Source: an uncultured Alphaproteobacteria bacterium
GTDB taxonomy: Bacteria > Pseudomonadota > Alphaproteobacteria > HIMB59
DNA length: 44,735 nucleotides
Reading direction: 5' to 3'
Assembly: GCA_902514885.1 (NCBI GenBank)
Contig: CABXST010000006.1
Coordinates: 1-44,735, forward strand
Both the position numbers and the translations under genes were made by a program. The notes below the pieces were generated by a model. That model was not told where the DNA came from. It searched no databases and saw nothing but the letters and a program-made list of their open reading frames with translations. Shown here piece after piece: positions 43,404 through 44,735 of the stretch. The number at the start of each line of letters is the position of its first letter. Position 1 is the stretch's first letter.

Positions 43404-43796
43404 ATGTTAAAATATTTTTTTTTATTTTTTTTTCTATCAACTCATTTATTATTTGCAGATAATAAGCTAATGAAATACATACCGATAGATACAGAAGAAT
43501 CTTTAAAAAGAATTCAAGAAGGAGCGATAGTTATTGATGTCAGATATCCAAATGAACACAATAAGATAAGAATAGAGAACTCACATAATATTCCTTTTAA
43601 AGAAATAACTGTTGAAAAGATTAATTCCATAAATCCTGATAACAAGGATATCATAATTCATTGCACTGCAGGCATAACCTCTAAAAAGGTAGCAGACAAT
43701 CTAGTTGCACAAGGATATCAAGGCACTATTTATGAAATGGACAAAGGATTGATCGATTGGGTAAATCTAGGTTTTAAAACCGAGCAAGGCATATAA
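43404..43796 (+). CDS. Periplasmic rhodanese-like protein
   Basis: The ORF track starts at 43323 inside the cytochrome gene; the ATG at 43404 gives a 130-residue protein with a signal peptide (MLKYFFLFFFLSTHLLFA). The rhodanese domain has IVIDVRYPNEHNK and the active loop IIIHCTAGITSKK with Cys 87. It could move sulfane sulfur from thiosulfate or another donor. It lies 4 bases downstream of the cytochrome c' gene. The substrate is unknown. Confidence 0.87.
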   Translation: MLKYFFLFFFLSTHLLFADNKLMKYIPIDTEESLKRIQEGAIVIDVRYPNEHNKIRIENSHNIPFKEITVEKINSINPDNKDIIIHCTAGITSKKVADNLVAQGYQGTIYEMDKGLIDWVNLGFKTEQGI

Positions 43797-43815
43797 TAAG
43801 TTATTATAAATATAA

Positions 43816-43986
43816 CTATGAAAAATAGTTAGTGCTGAACATATAGTAAATCATATATCCAATAAGTCCTACGACCAGCAACACTAGAGGTATTACTGAT
43901 ATTGTAAAAGCCTCCCTAAATTTCTTATTAAATAATAATAAACTTACCAATAGTAAAATTAAGAGAATGAGTAGAAGTCTGATCAT
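43816..43986 (-). CDS. Small two-helix membrane protein, unrecognised
   Basis: The track ORF begins at 44052, but the ATG at 43986 gives a compact 56-residue protein with two hydrophobic helices (about 2-20 and 28-50) around NKKFREAF. The 22 residues of the longer form look like non-coding upstream sequence. No family recognised. It converges with the rhodanese gene and is divergent from dapB, so it has its own promoter in the 75-base spacer. It may be a real small membrane protein or chance hydrophobic ORF. Confidence 0.5.
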   Translation of the reverse strand: MIRLLLILLILLLVSLLLFNKKFREAFTISVIPLVLLVVGLIGYMIYYMFSTNYFS

Positions 43987-44061
43987 ATTGTTAACTTTAG
44001 CATAATATTTAATAATTTTGCTATTCCATATTGGCTTATTTAGGTATAACAAGACTTAATC

Positions 44062-44735
44062 ATGTCTAAAGTAAAAGTAGCTATTGCTGGAGCATTAGGG
44101 AGAATGGGAAATAATCTTATTAGTTCAGCGATTTCAAATACAAATGTTGAACTTATCGGTGTATTTGATGTCAAGAATATTGACACTAACTTTATATCCA
44201 AGTATCAAATTCCAGAAAATATCATTACCACAAGAGAAGAGTCCTTTAAAACAGCAGATATAGTAATAGATTTCACGTCACCTAAAGCCTTATTTAATTT
44301 TACAGAAGCCGCCGTTTCGAATAACACTGGTCTAGTGATTGGCACAACGGGCTTAGATGAGAGTCATTTCAATCTGTTAAAGCAATCAAGTAATTCAACT
44401 AAAATTTTCTATGCACCAAACATGAGTTATGGCGTAAATACATTTTTTGAAATAGCAAGAAAAGCTGCTAAACATTTAAAAGATTTTGATATTGAGATAA
44501 CTGAAACACATCATCGGCATAAAAAAGATGCGCCTAGTGGAACCGCAATAAAACTAGGAGAAGAAATTGTAGACGAACTCGGATTATCTAAATCAAACTT
44601 TAATTTTAATCGTCAAAGCCAAGATAACCAAAGAAAAGAAAATGAAATTGGATTTTCATCAATAAGAGGAGGGAATATACCGGGGGAACACACAGTTATA
44701 TTTCATGGAGATAATGAGTCTGTTGAATTAACACA
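44062..44735 (+). CDS. dapB: 4-hydroxy-tetrahydrodipicolinate reductase, N-terminal part (cut by window edge)
   Basis: Runs off the right edge, so it is absent from the track. From ATG 44062 there are 224 open codons. VAIAGALGRMGNNL is the NAD(P)-binding loop (GxxGRMG), DFTSPKALFNF and VIGTTGLDESH follow, and ETHHRHKKDAPSGTAIKLGE holds the catalytic His-Lys region. It makes tetrahydrodipicolinate for lysine and peptidoglycan. dnaJ-dapB adjacency is known in alphaproteobacteria; here 9.8 kb of other genes separate them. Confidence 0.97.
   Translation, partial: MSKVKVAIAGALGRMGNNLISSAISNTNVELIGVFDVKNIDTNFISKYQIPENIITTREESFKTADIVIDFTSPKALFNFTEAAVSNNTGLVIGTTGLDESHFNLLKQSSNSTKIFYAPNMSYGVNTFFEIARKAAKHLKDFDIEITETHHRHKKDAPSGTAIKLGEEIVDELGLSKSNFNFNRQSQDNQRKENEIGFSSIRGGNIPGEHTVIFHGDNESVELT

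Noticed and set aside
43799-43817. AGTTAT/ATAACT hairpin after the rhodanese gene
   Set aside because: The stem is six weak A/T-rich pairs with no T-run; not convincing as a terminator.
1-44735. tRNA genes, rRNA, CRISPR arrays, insertion sequences, prophage genes
   Set aside because: Reading the spacers on both strands gave no cloverleaf, no regular repeat array, and no transposase or integrase ORF.

Overview
The window comes from the chromosome of an AT-rich, streamlined alphaproteobacterium, most likely a marine lineage of the SAR11 / HIMB59 (AEGEAN-169) type. The evidence is very A/T- and Lys/Asn/Ile-rich coding sequence, almost no spacer DNA, many ATGA/TAATG stop-start overlaps, frequent TTG starts, and a gene order typical of alphaproteobacterial origin regions. 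The taxon is inferred from synteny and composition; no search was run.

Layout. (1) 1-5217: a LolA-like fragment at the left edge, yggS, a divergent pair of sulfotransferase-type genes (one with TPRs and intact motifs, one with destroyed PAPS-binding motifs), a highly distinct porin with an intrinsic terminator, and a DUF3576 lipoprotein. (2) 5226-14008: leuS-lptE-holA locus (+) converging on the minus-strand block parB-parA-rsmG-mnmG-mnmE. A perfect 16-bp parS centromere covers the start of mnmG. (3) 14049-16920: a HAD-like protein without the catalytic Asp, a glycerophosphodiester phosphodiesterase, and rho. (4) 16921-17154: a roughly 21% GC divergent spacer between rho and maf, proposed as oriC. 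(5) 17155-26241: maf-aroE-coaE-dnaQ-timA-smr (+), hslVU (-), hisB-hisH-hisA-hisF-HIT (+) and a BON lipoprotein. (6) 26234-34752: rsmI, an LpoA-like lipoprotein, rdgB-rph, then the chaperone run hrcA-grpE-dnaK-dnaJ-ogt, with a strong RpoH-type promoter before dnaK. (7) 34843-44052: an accessory segment lying between dnaJ/ogt and dapB. It holds two transporters, two small secreted proteins, a reverse-transsulfuration pair preceded by a GC-rich structured element, a cytochrome b561, a tungstate ABC transporter, a cytochrome c'-like protein and a rhodanese. The 5' part of dapB closes the window.

How it fits together. The core is replication-origin-proximal housekeeping: chromosome segregation (ParAB/parS), tRNA wobble modification (MnmEG), 16S rRNA methylation (RsmG, RsmI), DnaQ proofreading, proteostasis (HslVU, HrcA-GrpE-DnaK-DnaJ), histidine synthesis and envelope biogenesis (LptE, LpoA-like, BON). 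The variable parts are surface chemistry (porin, sulfotransferases) and sulfur/tungsten metabolism.

No tRNA, rRNA, CRISPR array, insertion sequence or phage gene was seen. No gene-free stretch exceeds 300 bases; the longest are 16921-17154, 37958-38182 and 3463-3630, each described below.
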